A stretch of DNA of 64,000 bases, taken from positions 16,900 through 80,899 of the forward strand of contig JBHYFN010000014.1 in the NCBI GenBank assembly GCA_051859505.1, written 5' to 3'. The DNA is from JAFIEN01 sp051859505 (lineage in GTDB: Bacteria > Pseudomonadota > Alphaproteobacteria > Rhodobacterales > Rhodobacteraceae). Of the stretch, positions 8,942 through 16,951 are shown piece by piece. How positions within the stretch are numbered: the stretch's first letter is position 1; each line of letters opens with the position of its first letter. The translations under genes and the position numbers were made by a program. Under the pieces are notes generated by a model. It did no database searches. It was given only the letters and a program-made list of their open reading frames with translations, and was not told the origin of the DNA.

Positions 8942-10476
8942 ATCACCGCCCCCATCTGCCAGGGCACGAATTCCGCCCCGCCAAAACCCAGCTCCTCGGA
9001 CTTGGTCTTGCCGCCCGAGGCGACGTGCAGGAACATCTCGAAGATCTCGCGCCCCTTCTCCTCGACGCTGACGCCCTCGGTCACGATATCCCCGCAGTTG
9101 ATGTCCATATCCTCGGACATGCGCGCATACATCTCGGAGTTCGTGGCCAGCTTCACGCAGGGCGTCGGCTTGTAGCCCGAGACCGACCCCCGCCCCGTGG
9201 TAAAGCAGACCAGGTTCGCCCCCGAAGCGATCTGCCCCGTGACCGAGGCCGGGTCATAGCCAGGGCTGTCCATATAGACGAAGCCCCGCTCCGTCACCGG
9301 TTCCCCGAATTTGTAGACCTGCGTCAGCGGCGCCGAGCCGCCCTTGGCCACCGCGCCCAGCGATTTCTCGAGGATCGTGGTCAGCCCGCCCTTCTTGTTC
9401 CCGGGCGAGGGGTTGTTGTCCATCTCGCCGCCCCAGCGCCCGGTGTAATCCTCCCACCACTTGATACGCTCGACGATCTTCTGCCCAACCTCGGGCGTGA
9501 CGGCCCGGCGGGTCAGCAGATGTTCCGCGCCATAGATCTCGGGCGTTTCCGACAGGATCGTCGTGCCGCCATGCGCCACGATCAGATCAGAGGCCACGCC
9601 CAGCGCCGGGTTCGCCGTGATCCCCGAATAGCCGTCCGACCCCCCGCATTGCAGCCCCACGACCAGATGCTCGATCCCCGCCGGCGCGCGGGCGGCCTCG
9701 TTGGCCCTGGCCGCCATCTCCTTCAGAAGCGCGACGCCCTTGTCGATGGTGCGCCGCGTGCCCCCCGTCTGCTGGATCGTCATGTAGCGGAAATTGCCGT
9801 CGCCCCGCAGCCGCGCCTGTCCGATCAGGTCGGGCACCTGCATCACCTCGCAGCCCAGCCCCACCAGCAGGATGCCGCCGAAATTGGGGTTGCGCGCATA
9901 GCCCTGCAGCGTGCGGAACAGGGTGTCATAGCCTTCGTCCTTGCCCGACATGCCGCAGCCCGTGCCATGCACGATCGGCACCACGCCGTCGACATTGGGG
10001 AAATCCGCCAGCCAGCCGTCCCGCTCGCAGGCCTCGGCGATGAACCGCGCGACCGAGCCCGAACAATTCACCGAGGTGAGGATGCCAAGGTAATTCCGCG
10101 TCCCCACCTTGCCGTCGGCGCGGTGATAGCCCTGGAATGTCCGCGCCTCGGTCGGGGCGGGCAGGGGCCGCGCTTCCGAGGCGAAGGCATAATCGGCCGA
10201 GTGATCCCCCATCCCAAGGTTGTGGCTGTGCACATGCGCGCCCGGCGCGATATCGGCTGTGGCGGTGCCGATGATCTGCCCGTAGCGGATCACCTGCGCG
10301 CCCTTGGCGATCGGCTCGGCCGCGATCTTGTGCCCGCGCGGGATCGCCTCGGTCACGGCACCGCAGGGCGCGCCGGTCTCGGCCCCGGGGGGCAGGTCGG
10401 CAAGGGCAACGATCACATTGTCCGACGGATGCAGACGGATGACCTGTGCCAGGGCGCGAGAGGCTGGTGCGGACAT
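8938..10476 (-). CDS. uxaA: Altronate dehydratase family protein (UxaA-type, SAF plus C-terminal domain)
   Basis: A 512-residue full-length UxaA/GarD-family dehydratase, which removes water from sugar acids such as D-altronate to give 2-keto-3-deoxy acids. The N-terminal SAF domain covers about 15-105, with histidines in APGAHVHSHNLGMGD. The catalytic domain contains GYHRADGKVGTRNYLGILTS, GTGCGMSGKDEGYDTLFRTL and LVVGLQCGGSDGYSGITANP, matching altronate dehydratase. The start at 10474-10476 follows AAGGAGCC. It is divergent from a GntR regulator that probably controls it. Galactarate or another hexarate is an alternative substrate. Confidence 0.85.
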   Translation of the reverse strand: MSAPASRALAQVIRLHPSDNVIVALADLPPGAETGAPCGAVTEAIPRGHKIAAEPIAKGAQVIRYGQIIGTATADIAPGAHVHSHNLGMGDHSADYAFASEARPLPAPTEARTFQGYHRADGKVGTRNYLGILTSVNCSGSVARFIAEACERDGWLADFPNVDGVVPIVHGTGCGMSGKDEGYDTLFRTLQGYARNPNFGGILLVGLGCEVMQVPDLIGQARLRGDGNFRYMTIQQTGGTRRTIDKGVALLKEMAARANEAARAPAGIEHLVVGLQCGGSDGYSGITANPALGVASDLIVAHGGTTILSETPEIYGAEHLLTRRAVTPEVGQKIVERIKWWEDYTGRWGGEMDNNPSPGNKKGGLTTILEKSLGAVAKGGSAPLTQVYKFGEPVTERGFVYMDSPGYDPASVTGQIASGANLVCFTTGRGSVSGYKPTPCVKLATNSEMYARMSEDMDINCGDIVTEGVSVEEKGREIFEMFLHVASGGKTKSEELGFGGAEFVPWQMGAVM

Positions 10477-10563
10477 TGAGGGCTCCTTGGGGTGGCTGTT
10501 GGATAGTGTGGCTGTTGGGTGGTGTGGCTGGCCGAGGGTGGTTGACCGGTTCGCCCCGGCAAC

Positions 10564-10581
10564 TAACATGCTAGGATGTTA
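10564..10581. promoter_or_regulatory. Candidate GntR operator (18-bp palindrome)
   Basis: TAACATGCTAGGATGTTA, an inverted repeat with arms TAACAT/ATGTTA around a CTAG core and a single mismatched pair. It lies between the divergent dehydratase and GntR genes, 88 bp from the former start and 50 bp from the latter. FCD-type GntR regulators bind palindromes of this kind and usually control the neighbouring gene and themselves. Confidence 0.6.
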
Positions 10582-10630
10582 CAGGTCCGGGCCCACCTCC
10601 CGCAAGAGGTGCCGGACGAAGCGGGGCAGG

Positions 10631-11419
10631 ATGACGACGTCAAAGGGCAGGGCAGGGGGCAGCGCGTCAGCCCCGACAGAAGGGCAGGGGTCCGACGCCT
10701 GGCCCGAACCCGGCGCCGAGACCGCCGCCCCCGGCACAACCCGCCTGCGCCCGCTGGACCAGGTCGAGGGCACCCTGTCCCAGCGCGTCCATGCCGTCCT
10801 TCTCGAAGCGATCCTCGGCCTCGGCTTTCGCCCCGGCGAACGGCTGCGCAAGGCCGAGATCTGCACCGCCCTCGGGGTCAGCCGCAGCCCGGTCTCCGAG
10901 GCGCTGGCCCGGCTGGCCGCCGAGTCGCTCGTTCAGATCGTGCCGCAGGCGGGCAGCTTCGTCTCGCGCCTCTCGCTGCCCGAGATCCGCGAAGGCGCCT
11001 TCCTGCGCGAGGCGATCGAACTGGCCGCCGTCGAACAGGTCGCCGCCCGCGTGACCGAAGAGGAACTGGTCCTGCTGCGGCGCAACCTGCGCCTGCAGGA
11101 GGCCTGTCTTGCCGATGCCGACAGGGCCGGCTTTCACGCGCTGGATGCCGAGCTGCACGGGCTGATCCTGTCCTTCACCGGCCACAGACGCGCGGCACAG
11201 ATGGCCGCCACCGCCTGGCTGCATGTGGATCGCGCGCGCCGGTTGCTCCTGCCCCGGCCCGGCCGCGCGGCCGAGGCGCTGGCCGAACATCACGCCATCC
11301 TCGCGGCCTTCGAGGCCCGCGACGCCGAGGCCGCCCGCGCGGCCACGCGCCATCACCTGCGCCAGCTTCTGCTGCTTCTGGAAGAGCTGGCCGATGAGCG
11401 GCCGGAGCTCTTCGACTGA
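10631..11419 (+). CDS. GntR family transcriptional regulator (FCD domain)
   Basis: A 262-residue regulator with a winged helix-turn-helix near residues 55-115 (LSQRVHAVLLEAILGLGF, then LRKAEICTALGVSRSPVSEA) and a C-terminal all-alpha FCD ligand domain with conserved FLREAIELAAVEQVA, FHALDAELHGLIL and ALAEHHAILAAFEARDAEAA. The first 40 residues are low-complexity. The start at ATG 10631 is the first with a sensible context (GGGGCAGG); the longer frame is only open sequence. The divergent position and the palindrome at 10564-10581 make it the likely regulator of the dehydratase, with a sugar acid as probable ligand. Confidence 0.85.
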   Translation: MTTSKGRAGGSASAPTEGQGSDAWPEPGAETAAPGTTRLRPLDQVEGTLSQRVHAVLLEAILGLGFRPGERLRKAEICTALGVSRSPVSEALARLAAESLVQIVPQAGSFVSRLSLPEIREGAFLREAIELAAVEQVAARVTEEELVLLRRNLRLQEACLADADRAGFHALDAELHGLILSFTGHRRAAQMAATAWLHVDRARRLLLPRPGRAAEALAEHHAILAAFEARDAEAARAATRHHLRQLLLLLEELADERPELFD

Positions 11420-11538
11420 CCTCCTGATCGCCCCCCGAACGGCGCCACACCATCAGCCCCGCACTGCGGCCCCGATCCTGCACGCCTTGCAAGGGCCGGT
11501 TTCGAATCAACCGCACCGGCCTCGCTGCCGGGATCGCC

Positions 11539-11552
11539 TTGATCTGGATCAA
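11539..11552. promoter_or_regulatory. Perfect FNR/FnrL box upstream of sqr
   Basis: TTGATCTGGATCAA matches the FNR consensus TTGAT-N4-ATCAA exactly. A TATAAT -10 box begins 25 bp downstream. With a start site about 7 bp after the -10 box, the centre of the FNR box falls near -41 to -44, the usual class II activating position. Direct activation of sqr by FnrL under low oxygen is inferred. Confidence 0.8.
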
Positions 11553-11558
11553 TGACAT

Positions 11559-11590
11559 ATGAATACATTTGCATACTATAATCTATTCAT
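11559..11590 (+). promoter_or_regulatory. sqr promoter -10 box inside a long inverted repeat
   Basis: TATAAT at 11577-11582 is the -10 element. It sits between ATGAATA (11559-11565) and TATTCAT (11584-11590), an inverted repeat with an 18-bp spacer. ArsR-type persulfide sensors such as SqrR/BigR control sqr genes in relatives and bind A/T-rich palindromes over the promoter, so this is a candidate repressor site; no such regulator gene is in the window. Confidence 0.45.
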
Positions 11591-11632
11591 GTTATGGACC
11601 CTCACGCCAGAGGGTCTATCGGGAGGAACGCC

Positions 11633-12946
11633 ATGACCACCAACCGCCGCCAGTTTCTGGGGCTTGCCGCCGGCGCGGCCGCGCTGACCGGCCTTGCCGC
11701 AGAACCCGCAAGGGCCAGCCGGATCAGCACCAATGCCCGAATCGTCATCCTGGGCGCCGGGGCCGGCGGGGCGGCCATCGCCAATCGCCTGGTCGAACGG
11801 CTGGACGGGGCGCAGATCACCGTGCTCGATGGTCGCATCGAACATTGGTACCAGCCGGGGCTGACGCTGGTGGCCGCCGGGCTCAAGCCCGCGGGCTATA
11901 CCGTCAGCCAGACGACGGACTGGCTGCCGCGCGGGGCCACTCTGGTGGCCGAATATGCCGCCAATATCGACCCCGAGACCAAGACCGTCACCACCGCCAG
12001 CGGCACCGAGATCGGCTACGACTACCTCGTCGTGGCAACCGGCCTCGTCCTCGACTGGGACGCGGTCGAAGGGTTCGACCTCTCGATGGTCGGGCAGAAC
12101 GGGCTGGGTGCACTCTATGCCGGCCCCGAATATGCGGCCCGCACCTGGACCGCCCTCGACCGCTTCACCGACGAAGGCGGAGAGGCCATCATCCAGCGCC
12201 CCGCGACCGAGATGAAATGCGCCGGCGCCCCCCTCAAACACGCCTTCCTGCTCGAGGATATCGCATCCACCAAGGGCAACCGGGGCAAGGTCAACGTCAC
12301 CTATGCCGCCCATGGCGGTGCCCTGTTCGGCGTGCCGATCGTGTCGGAAAAGGTCCGCATGCTGTTCGAGGAACGCGGGATCGACACGGTCTACCACCAT
12401 GTGCTCAAGGGGATCGACGCCGGGGCGAAACAGGCCACCTTCACGGTCCGTCAGGGCGACGAGACCTCCGAGGTCCAGCTGCCCTACGACTATCTCCACG
12501 TCATCCCGCCGCAGCGCGCCCCCGAAGTGGTGCGCCAGTCCGGCCTGTCCTGGGCCGACCGCTGGACCGATCAGGGCTGGATGGAGGTCGATCCCGTCAC
12601 CCTGCGCCACCGCCGCTACCCCGAGGTCTTTGCCCTTGGCGATATCGCCGGCGTGCCCAAGGGCAAGACGGCCGCCAGCGTGAAATGGCAATTGCCCGTG
12701 GTCGAGGATCACCTCGTGGCCTCCATCGCCGGCACCGAAGGAACCGAGGCCTATGACGGCTATACCTCCTGCCCGCTGATCACCCGCGTGGGCCGCGCGA
12801 TGCTCATCGAATTCGACTATCACGACAATCTGGTTCCCAGCTTTCCGGGCGTGATCGCCCCGCTCGAGGAACTCTGGATCAGCTGGCTGATGAAGGAAGT
12901 GGCGCTCAAGGCCACCTATAACGCCATGCTGCGCGGCAAGGCCTGA
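11633..12946 (+). CDS. sqr: Sulfide:quinone oxidoreductase, Tat-exported
   Basis: A 437-residue FAD-dependent oxidoreductase that transfers electrons from sulfide to the quinone pool at the periplasmic face. The N terminus MTTNRRQFLGLAAGAAAL is a twin-arginine signal. The FAD motif is GAGAGGAAIANRL (41-53). Two redox cysteines are visible, C196 in EMKCAGAP and C380 in YTSCPLITRVG, the pair kept in SQRs that lack the third cysteine. DYLVVATGL and VFALGDIAGVPKGKTAASV are the second dinucleotide-binding features. ATG 11633 follows GGGAGGAACG. A small membrane protein follows at 15 bp. Flavocytochrome c sulfide dehydrogenase subunit is less likely because of the quinone-type C-terminal region. 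Confidence 0.88.
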   Translation: MTTNRRQFLGLAAGAAALTGLAAEPARASRISTNARIVILGAGAGGAAIANRLVERLDGAQITVLDGRIEHWYQPGLTLVAAGLKPAGYTVSQTTDWLPRGATLVAEYAANIDPETKTVTTASGTEIGYDYLVVATGLVLDWDAVEGFDLSMVGQNGLGALYAGPEYAARTWTALDRFTDEGGEAIIQRPATEMKCAGAPLKHAFLLEDIASTKGNRGKVNVTYAAHGGALFGVPIVSEKVRMLFEERGIDTVYHHVLKGIDAGAKQATFTVRQGDETSEVQLPYDYLHVIPPQRAPEVVRQSGLSWADRWTDQGWMEVDPVTLRHRRYPEVFALGDIAGVPKGKTAASVKWQLPVVEDHLVASIAGTEGTEAYDGYTSCPLITRVGRAMLIEFDYHDNLVPSFPGVIAPLEELWISWLMKEVALKATYNAMLRGKA

Positions 12947-12961
12947 GGAGGAGATCCCGCC

Positions 12962-13327
12962 ATGAAGGAAATGACCCTGTCCACCCTGATCGCCGTCTTC
13001 GAAGAGATGTTCGGCAGGGCGCTGTTCTGGGCGCTGGTGGTGGTCGCCGCGGCGATCACGCTGGGCTATCTCTACGTGCTGATCCGCGACCGCTCGATGT
13101 CGATGCGCAAGTTCCTCTGGGCGCAGCTGTCGATGCCGGTGGGCGCGATCGCGGCCGTCCTTTTCGTGCAGGCGATCACCAATTCCGGCTTCGCGGATAT
13201 CGGTGGCCCGATCGACTGGCTGGTGCTGCTGGGCGTCGCCCTCGCGGGGGCCATCGGCTTTGCGATCCTCGTCTATACGGCGCAATCGCTGCTGCGCGGC
13301 AAGGGCGAGGGCAGCGGGTCGGCCTGA
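12962..13327 (+). CDS. DUF5368-type small membrane protein downstream of sqr
   Basis: A 121-residue protein with three hydrophobic stretches (about 20-40, 55-75 and 82-105) and short charged ends, matching the DUF5368 family as I know it. ATG 12962 follows GGAGGAGATCCCGCC, and it lies 15 bp after sqr, so co-transcription is very likely. A role in anchoring or helping the sulfide oxidoreductase at the membrane is only inferred from the linkage. It ends next to the repeat cluster at 13336. Confidence 0.75.
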   Translation: MKEMTLSTLIAVFEEMFGRALFWALVVVAAAITLGYLYVLIRDRSMSMRKFLWAQLSMPVGAIAAVLFVQAITNSGFADIGGPIDWLVLLGVALAGAIGFAILVYTAQSLLRGKGEGSGSA

Positions 13328-13335
13328 CCTTTCTG

Positions 13336-13401
13336 CTGCTTCTTTTGTTCGAAAATATCCCGGGGGGAGGCCCGGAACGGGCCCGGGGGGCAGAGCCCCC
13401 C
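13336..13401. repeat. Composite intergenic repeat, copy 1 (37-bp core plus GC hairpin)
   Basis: Bases 13336-13372 are identical over 37 bp to 33660-33696; the core includes TTTTGTTCGAAAATATCCCG followed by a G run. It is followed by a GGGGGGC-AGA-GCCCCCC hairpin (13385-13401), also found in the second copy (33704-33720). A partial third GGGGC-AGA-GCCCC hairpin follows near 13416-13430. Both copies sit beside gene ends and are followed by A/T-cored palindromes. The identity over 37 bp in two unrelated spacers shows a dispersed repeat family. Confidence 0.85.
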
Positions 13402-13430
13402 GTTAGAAAAGCTACGGGGCAGAGCCCCCC

Positions 13431-13515
13431 GCACGAATTTATCCAAATTCGTGCTCCCGCCCCGGTCCGCGATACTCCCCCCGGGGGTCCGCACAGGAAT
13501 TTTGAAAAATTCCTG
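13431..13515. repeat. A/T-cored palindromes next to the 2-OG oxygenase 3' end
   Basis: GCACGAATTT, loop ATCC and complement occupy 13431-13454; CAGGAATTTT, loop GA and complement occupy 13494-13515. Between them is a GC-rich stretch. The second ends 6 bp before the oxygenase stop codon. Possible bidirectional transcription end signals between the convergent sqr and oxygenase units, though without T-runs. Confidence 0.7.
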
Positions 13516-13520
13516 CGCAC

Positions 13521-14462
13521 TCACCCCCCGGTCGAGCGAAACTTGCCCATCAGATAGGGCCCCGAGCGCACCGCAGGATAGGCGGCCGATCCGTCCAGCG
13601 GCAGGATCTCGGCCTCCCAGTCCGGCTGGTGAAAGAAGGCAAGGCTCTGGCGCGCCGGCTGGCCCGGCCGCGCCACCACCCGGTGCAGCGTGCTGACCCA
13701 GCGATCCGCCGTCCAGCGCGCCATCAGATCGCCGATATTGATCACGAAAGCCCCCGGTTCCGCCGGCACCTCGGTCCAGTTCCCGTCCGGCGTCAGGATC
13801 TCGAGGCCCCGCGACCCGGTCTGCGGCAACAGGATCGTGAGCGAGCCGTAATCCGTATGCGCCCCCGCCCGCGCCTGCCCGGCCTCGGGCGCGCCCTCGG
13901 TCGCGGGGTAATGCAGCGCCCGCAGCGCCGAGATCGGCGCCCCGATGAAGCCGTCGAAATGATCCTCGCCGAGCCCGAGTGCGGCGGCAAAGGCCCGCAT
14001 CACCCGGGCGGCCAGATCCTCCATCGCGCGGTAATAGGCCTCCCAGGCCGGCCGGAACCCCGGCAGATCGGGCCAGAGCGTCGGCTGATAGCAGAAGGCC
14101 AGCGCCTCGGGATCCGCCATCCCCTCGGGCACCGACAGCGGCCCGCCGTTGAAGCTTTCCTTCAGGTCGGGCGGCGTCTCGACGCCTTTCGACCGGGCCA
14201 GCGCCTCGGACCTGGGCCCCAGCCAGCCGTAGGGATAGCCGGGGTAGGGGGCGGCAACGCGGGCCTTCTCGGCCGGGGGCAGGGCAAAGAACGCCGCCGC
14301 CGCCGCCCAGACATCCGTGATCACCCGATCCGCAACGCCATGCCCGCGCAGGGTCAGAAACCCCGTCTCGCGGCAGATCCGGTCGATCTCGGCGGCGCGC
14401 TCTGCCCGCTCCGGCCCCCGGGACGCCTCGAACCCCGCCAGATCGACCGCCGGAAAGGTCAT
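13521..14462 (-). CDS. 2-oxoglutarate/Fe(II) oxygenase, isopenicillin N synthase-like
   Basis: A 313-residue non-heme iron dioxygenase. The iron ligands are in AHTDYGSLTILL (H202, D204) and STLHRVV (H260), and the 2-oxoglutarate-binding R-x-S is in ARQSLAFF (R271, S273). The N-terminal DIOX_N part reads ICRETGFLTLRGHGV. Substrates of this class include amino acids, plant-type metabolites and nucleobases, so the reaction is not assigned. It is translated 3' of an epimerase gene with a 4-bp ATGA overlap, suggesting a shared pathway. Confidence 0.85.
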   Translation of the reverse strand: MTFPAVDLAGFEASRGPERAERAAEIDRICRETGFLTLRGHGVADRVITDVWAAAAAFFALPPAEKARVAAPYPGYPYGWLGPRSEALARSKGVETPPDLKESFNGGPLSVPEGMADPEALAFCYQPTLWPDLPGFRPAWEAYYRAMEDLAARVMRAFAAALGLGEDHFDGFIGAPISALRALHYPATEGAPEAGQARAGAHTDYGSLTILLPQTGSRGLEILTPDGNWTEVPAEPGAFVINIGDLMARWTADRWVSTLHRVVARPGQPARQSLAFFHQPDWEAEILPLDGSAAYPAVRSGPYLMGKFRSTGG

Positions 14463-15349
14463 CCCTCCAGCACCTCGCGCCAGGAATGCTTCGGCGCGAA
14501 ACCCACCATCCGCTTGGCCTTGTCGTTGGCATAGAAGGTCTCGTCCCGGCCCATCGCCCGCTTGACCGGCACGCCGGCGTAATAGCGCGCGATCACCTCG
14601 TCCGAGGTCAGATTCACGCTCATGTCGTCATTGCTGACATTGAACACCTGATAGCCAAGGCCGTCGGTCTTCAGGCAGCAATCGACCATATGGCCCAGGT
14701 CGCGCGCGTCGATATAGGCAAAGATGTTGCGCCGCCGCAGATCGGGATTCTCCATGAAGGCGGGGAAGTTCTCTGCATATTCATGCGGTTCGATCACGTT
14801 GTTGATGCGCAGCGCATAGATGTCGATGCCCGAGCGGCGCTGGAAGCTGCGCCCCGTCACCTCGTTCACCACCTTCGACATGGCATAGCTGTCGGGCGGC
14901 ACGACCGGGTGCTCCTCATCGACCGGCACATAATCGGGCTTGACCTCGCCATCGGCGAAACAGACGCCATAGGTGGTCTCGGACGAGGCGAAGATCACCT
15001 TCCTCACCCCCAGCCGCACCGCCGCGTCGATCACGTTATAGGTGCTTTCGACATTGATCCGGTAGGTCTCGTTATCCGGGCGGAACAGGATCGCCGGGAT
15101 CGCGGCGAAATGCACGACCGCATCATAGACCCGCATCCCCGCCCCCGAATCGAGGTCGGAATAATCGCCATAGGCCTGCATCGCGTTGAAGACGCCGCCC
15201 GCATCGGTCAGGTCCACCCGCAAGGTCTTGACGCCGGGCATGTCCAGCGGCGCAAGGTCGATATTGGTCACCTCGTGCCCCTGATCCACAAGGTGACGAA
15301 TGGCATGCTTGCCCGCCTTGCCCGATCCGCCGGTGAAGAAAATCCGCAT
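14459..15349 (-). CDS. NAD-dependent epimerase/dehydratase family protein
   Basis: A 296-residue extended short-chain dehydrogenase/reductase. TGGSGKAGKHAIRHL (6-20) is the Rossmann NAD motif, FASSETTYG contributes the catalytic Ser/Thr, and YAMSK supplies the Tyr/Lys pair. It resembles UDP-sugar epimerases in layout but the family also covers sugar-acid dehydrogenases such as uronate dehydrogenase, so the substrate is open. First gene of a two-gene unit; its TGA overlaps the ATG of the oxygenase. Confidence 0.85.
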   Translation of the reverse strand: MRIFFTGGSGKAGKHAIRHLVDQGHEVTNIDLAPLDMPGVKTLRVDLTDAGGVFNAMQAYGDYSDLDSGAGMRVYDAVVHFAAIPAILFRPDNETYRINVESTYNVIDAAVRLGVRKVIFASSETTYGVCFADGEVKPDYVPVDEEHPVVPPDSYAMSKVVNEVTGRSFQRRSGIDIYALRINNVIEPHEYAENFPAFMENPDLRRRNIFAYIDARDLGHMVDCCLKTDGLGYQVFNVSNDDMSVNLTSDEVIARYYAGVPVKRAMGRDETFYANDKAKRMVGFAPKHSWREVLEG

Positions 15350-15459
15350 GACAGCCCTCCGTTATCGCCTATCACCCCCTTCTGTCGGATCGTCGCGGGG
15401 GTGGCAAGCGGGCCTCGGATCGTCTAGCCATGAGCCCGAGCATCACAAGAAGAGCCGCG

Positions 15460-16812
15460 ATGAATCACAGGCCAACCCAGCCAGCCAGCCGCAGCACCCG
15501 ACCGAAAGCAAACCCGCCGCCGCCGCTGGGCCGTCTGCTTCTGGTGCTGCTCGTTGCCATCACCGCCGGAGGGCCCGCCTTGGCCGAGAACCGTATCGAC
15601 CGTATCCGCCCCGATGCGCCCTATCTGGCCCGCTTCGGCCCCCATGCCATCGGCGTGACGACCCTCGACCTTGTCAATCCCGGCCAGGTCGACATCGCCA
15701 ACAGCACCGCCACCTCTGCCCCGGTTTACGACCGGCCGCTGACGGTCGAGCTGTGGTATCCGGCCGTCGACAGCACCCTGCCCGGCGGCACCTATGAGGT
15801 GATGCTGCGCGACGGGGTGACAGAGGTCGCCCTGCAGGGCCGCGCCGCCCGCGATGCCGAGCCCCTGACGGGCGAGGCCTATCCGCTTGTGATCCTGTCG
15901 CATGGCTATCCGGGCAACCGGTTCCTGCTGGCCCATCTGGGCGAGAACCTCGCCTCCAAGGGCTATGTCGTGGCCTCGATCGACCATACCGACAGCACCT
16001 ACGAGACGCAGTCGGCCTTCGGCTCGACCCTGGTCAACCGCCCCTGGGACCAGCGCTTCGTTCTGGATACGCTGGCCACGCTTGACGGCCCGCTGGGCGA
16101 GGTGATCGACGCCGAAAGGGCCGGGGTGATCGGCTATTCGATGGGCGGCTATGGCGCGCTTGTCCTGGCCGGGGCGGGGGTCACGGCCGAGGCGGTGGAG
16201 TTCGGCTTTGCCCCGCCGCAGCGCCTGCTCGAGCGCAACCTTGCCGGCAGCCCCGCGCATCAGACGCTTCAGGATCCGCGCCTTCGGGCCGTGGTGGCCT
16301 TCGGGCCCTGGGGGCGCAATGCCGATCTTTGGGATGCCGAGGGGCTTTCGGCGATCTCGACGCCGCTCCTGCTGATCGCGGGCTCGGCGGATGACATCTC
16401 GGGCTATGGTCCGATGCGCAGCATCTTTGACGAGACGACCGGAACCACCCGGCATCTTCTGACCTTCGACGGGGCCGGCCACAATGCCGGCGCGCCGATC
16501 CCTGCGCCGGCGGAAAGCTGGACGCCGGTCGCCGAAGGCAACGGGGCCACCTTCGACCATTATGCCGATCCGGTCTGGGATACGGTGCGGATGAACAATA
16601 TCAGCGCCCATTTCGTGACCGCTTTCCTTGATCTGCACCTGCGCGGCGACCGCGAGAAGGCCGCCTATCTTGACCTTGTCCCCGAGGCCGAGGCCGGCGT
16701 GATCGACCGCGACGAGGATGGCCATGCGACCGAGGCGCATAGCTACTGGCACGGCTTTCCCGACCGCACCGCCCTTGGCCTGCGGTTCGAAACGCGGGCG
16801 CGGGGTCAGTAG
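15460..16812 (+). CDS. Secreted alpha/beta hydrolase (dienelactone hydrolase / PAF-acetylhydrolase-like)
   Basis: About 450 residues from ATG 15460; an in-frame ATG at 15430 would add ten residues. A polar N-region is followed by the hydrophobic core LGRLLLVLLVAITAGGPALA, a signal peptide ending in ALA. Mature features: LTVELWYPAVD, the oxyanion segment YPLVILSHGYPGNR, the nucleophile elbow IGYSMGGYGALVL, and a late FDGAGHNAG with the catalytic histidine. This layout matches alpha/beta hydrolases acting on esters or lipids. The true substrate cannot be read from context. It stands alone before parE. Confidence 0.75.
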   Translation: MNHRPTQPASRSTRPKANPPPPLGRLLLVLLVAITAGGPALAENRIDRIRPDAPYLARFGPHAIGVTTLDLVNPGQVDIANSTATSAPVYDRPLTVELWYPAVDSTLPGGTYEVMLRDGVTEVALQGRAARDAEPLTGEAYPLVILSHGYPGNRFLLAHLGENLASKGYVVASIDHTDSTYETQSAFGSTLVNRPWDQRFVLDTLATLDGPLGEVIDAERAGVIGYSMGGYGALVLAGAGVTAEAVEFGFAPPQRLLERNLAGSPAHQTLQDPRLRAVVAFGPWGRNADLWDAEGLSAISTPLLLIAGSADDISGYGPMRSIFDETTGTTRHLLTFDGAGHNAGAPIPAPAESWTPVAEGNGATFDHYADPVWDTVRMNNISAHFVTAFLDLHLRGDREKAAYLDLVPEAEAGVIDRDEDGHATEAHSYWHGFPDRTALGLRFETRARGQ

Positions 16813-16927
16813 AGCGGGGCCAGTAGCGCCCCGTCCGGCGGCACCACCGCAGGCCCCGCCCAAGGATAGAGATTGCCCTTGGCAGCCGTGCCTGCCACAA
16901 TATGTGCCAAGAACACAAACGCAGGCA

Positions 16928-16942
16928 GAACACGGGCAGAAC
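16928..16942. promoter_or_regulatory. Candidate LexA (SOS) box before parE
   Basis: GAACACGGGCAGAAC is GAAC-N7-GAAC, the reverse complement of the alphaproteobacterial LexA direct repeat GTTC-N7-GTTC. It ends nine bases before the parE start codon. parE is, as I recall, among predicted LexA targets in this class. A chance match is possible, since an eight-base pattern is expected around once in a window this size. Confidence 0.5.
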
Positions 16943-16951
16943 GGGGGCAGC

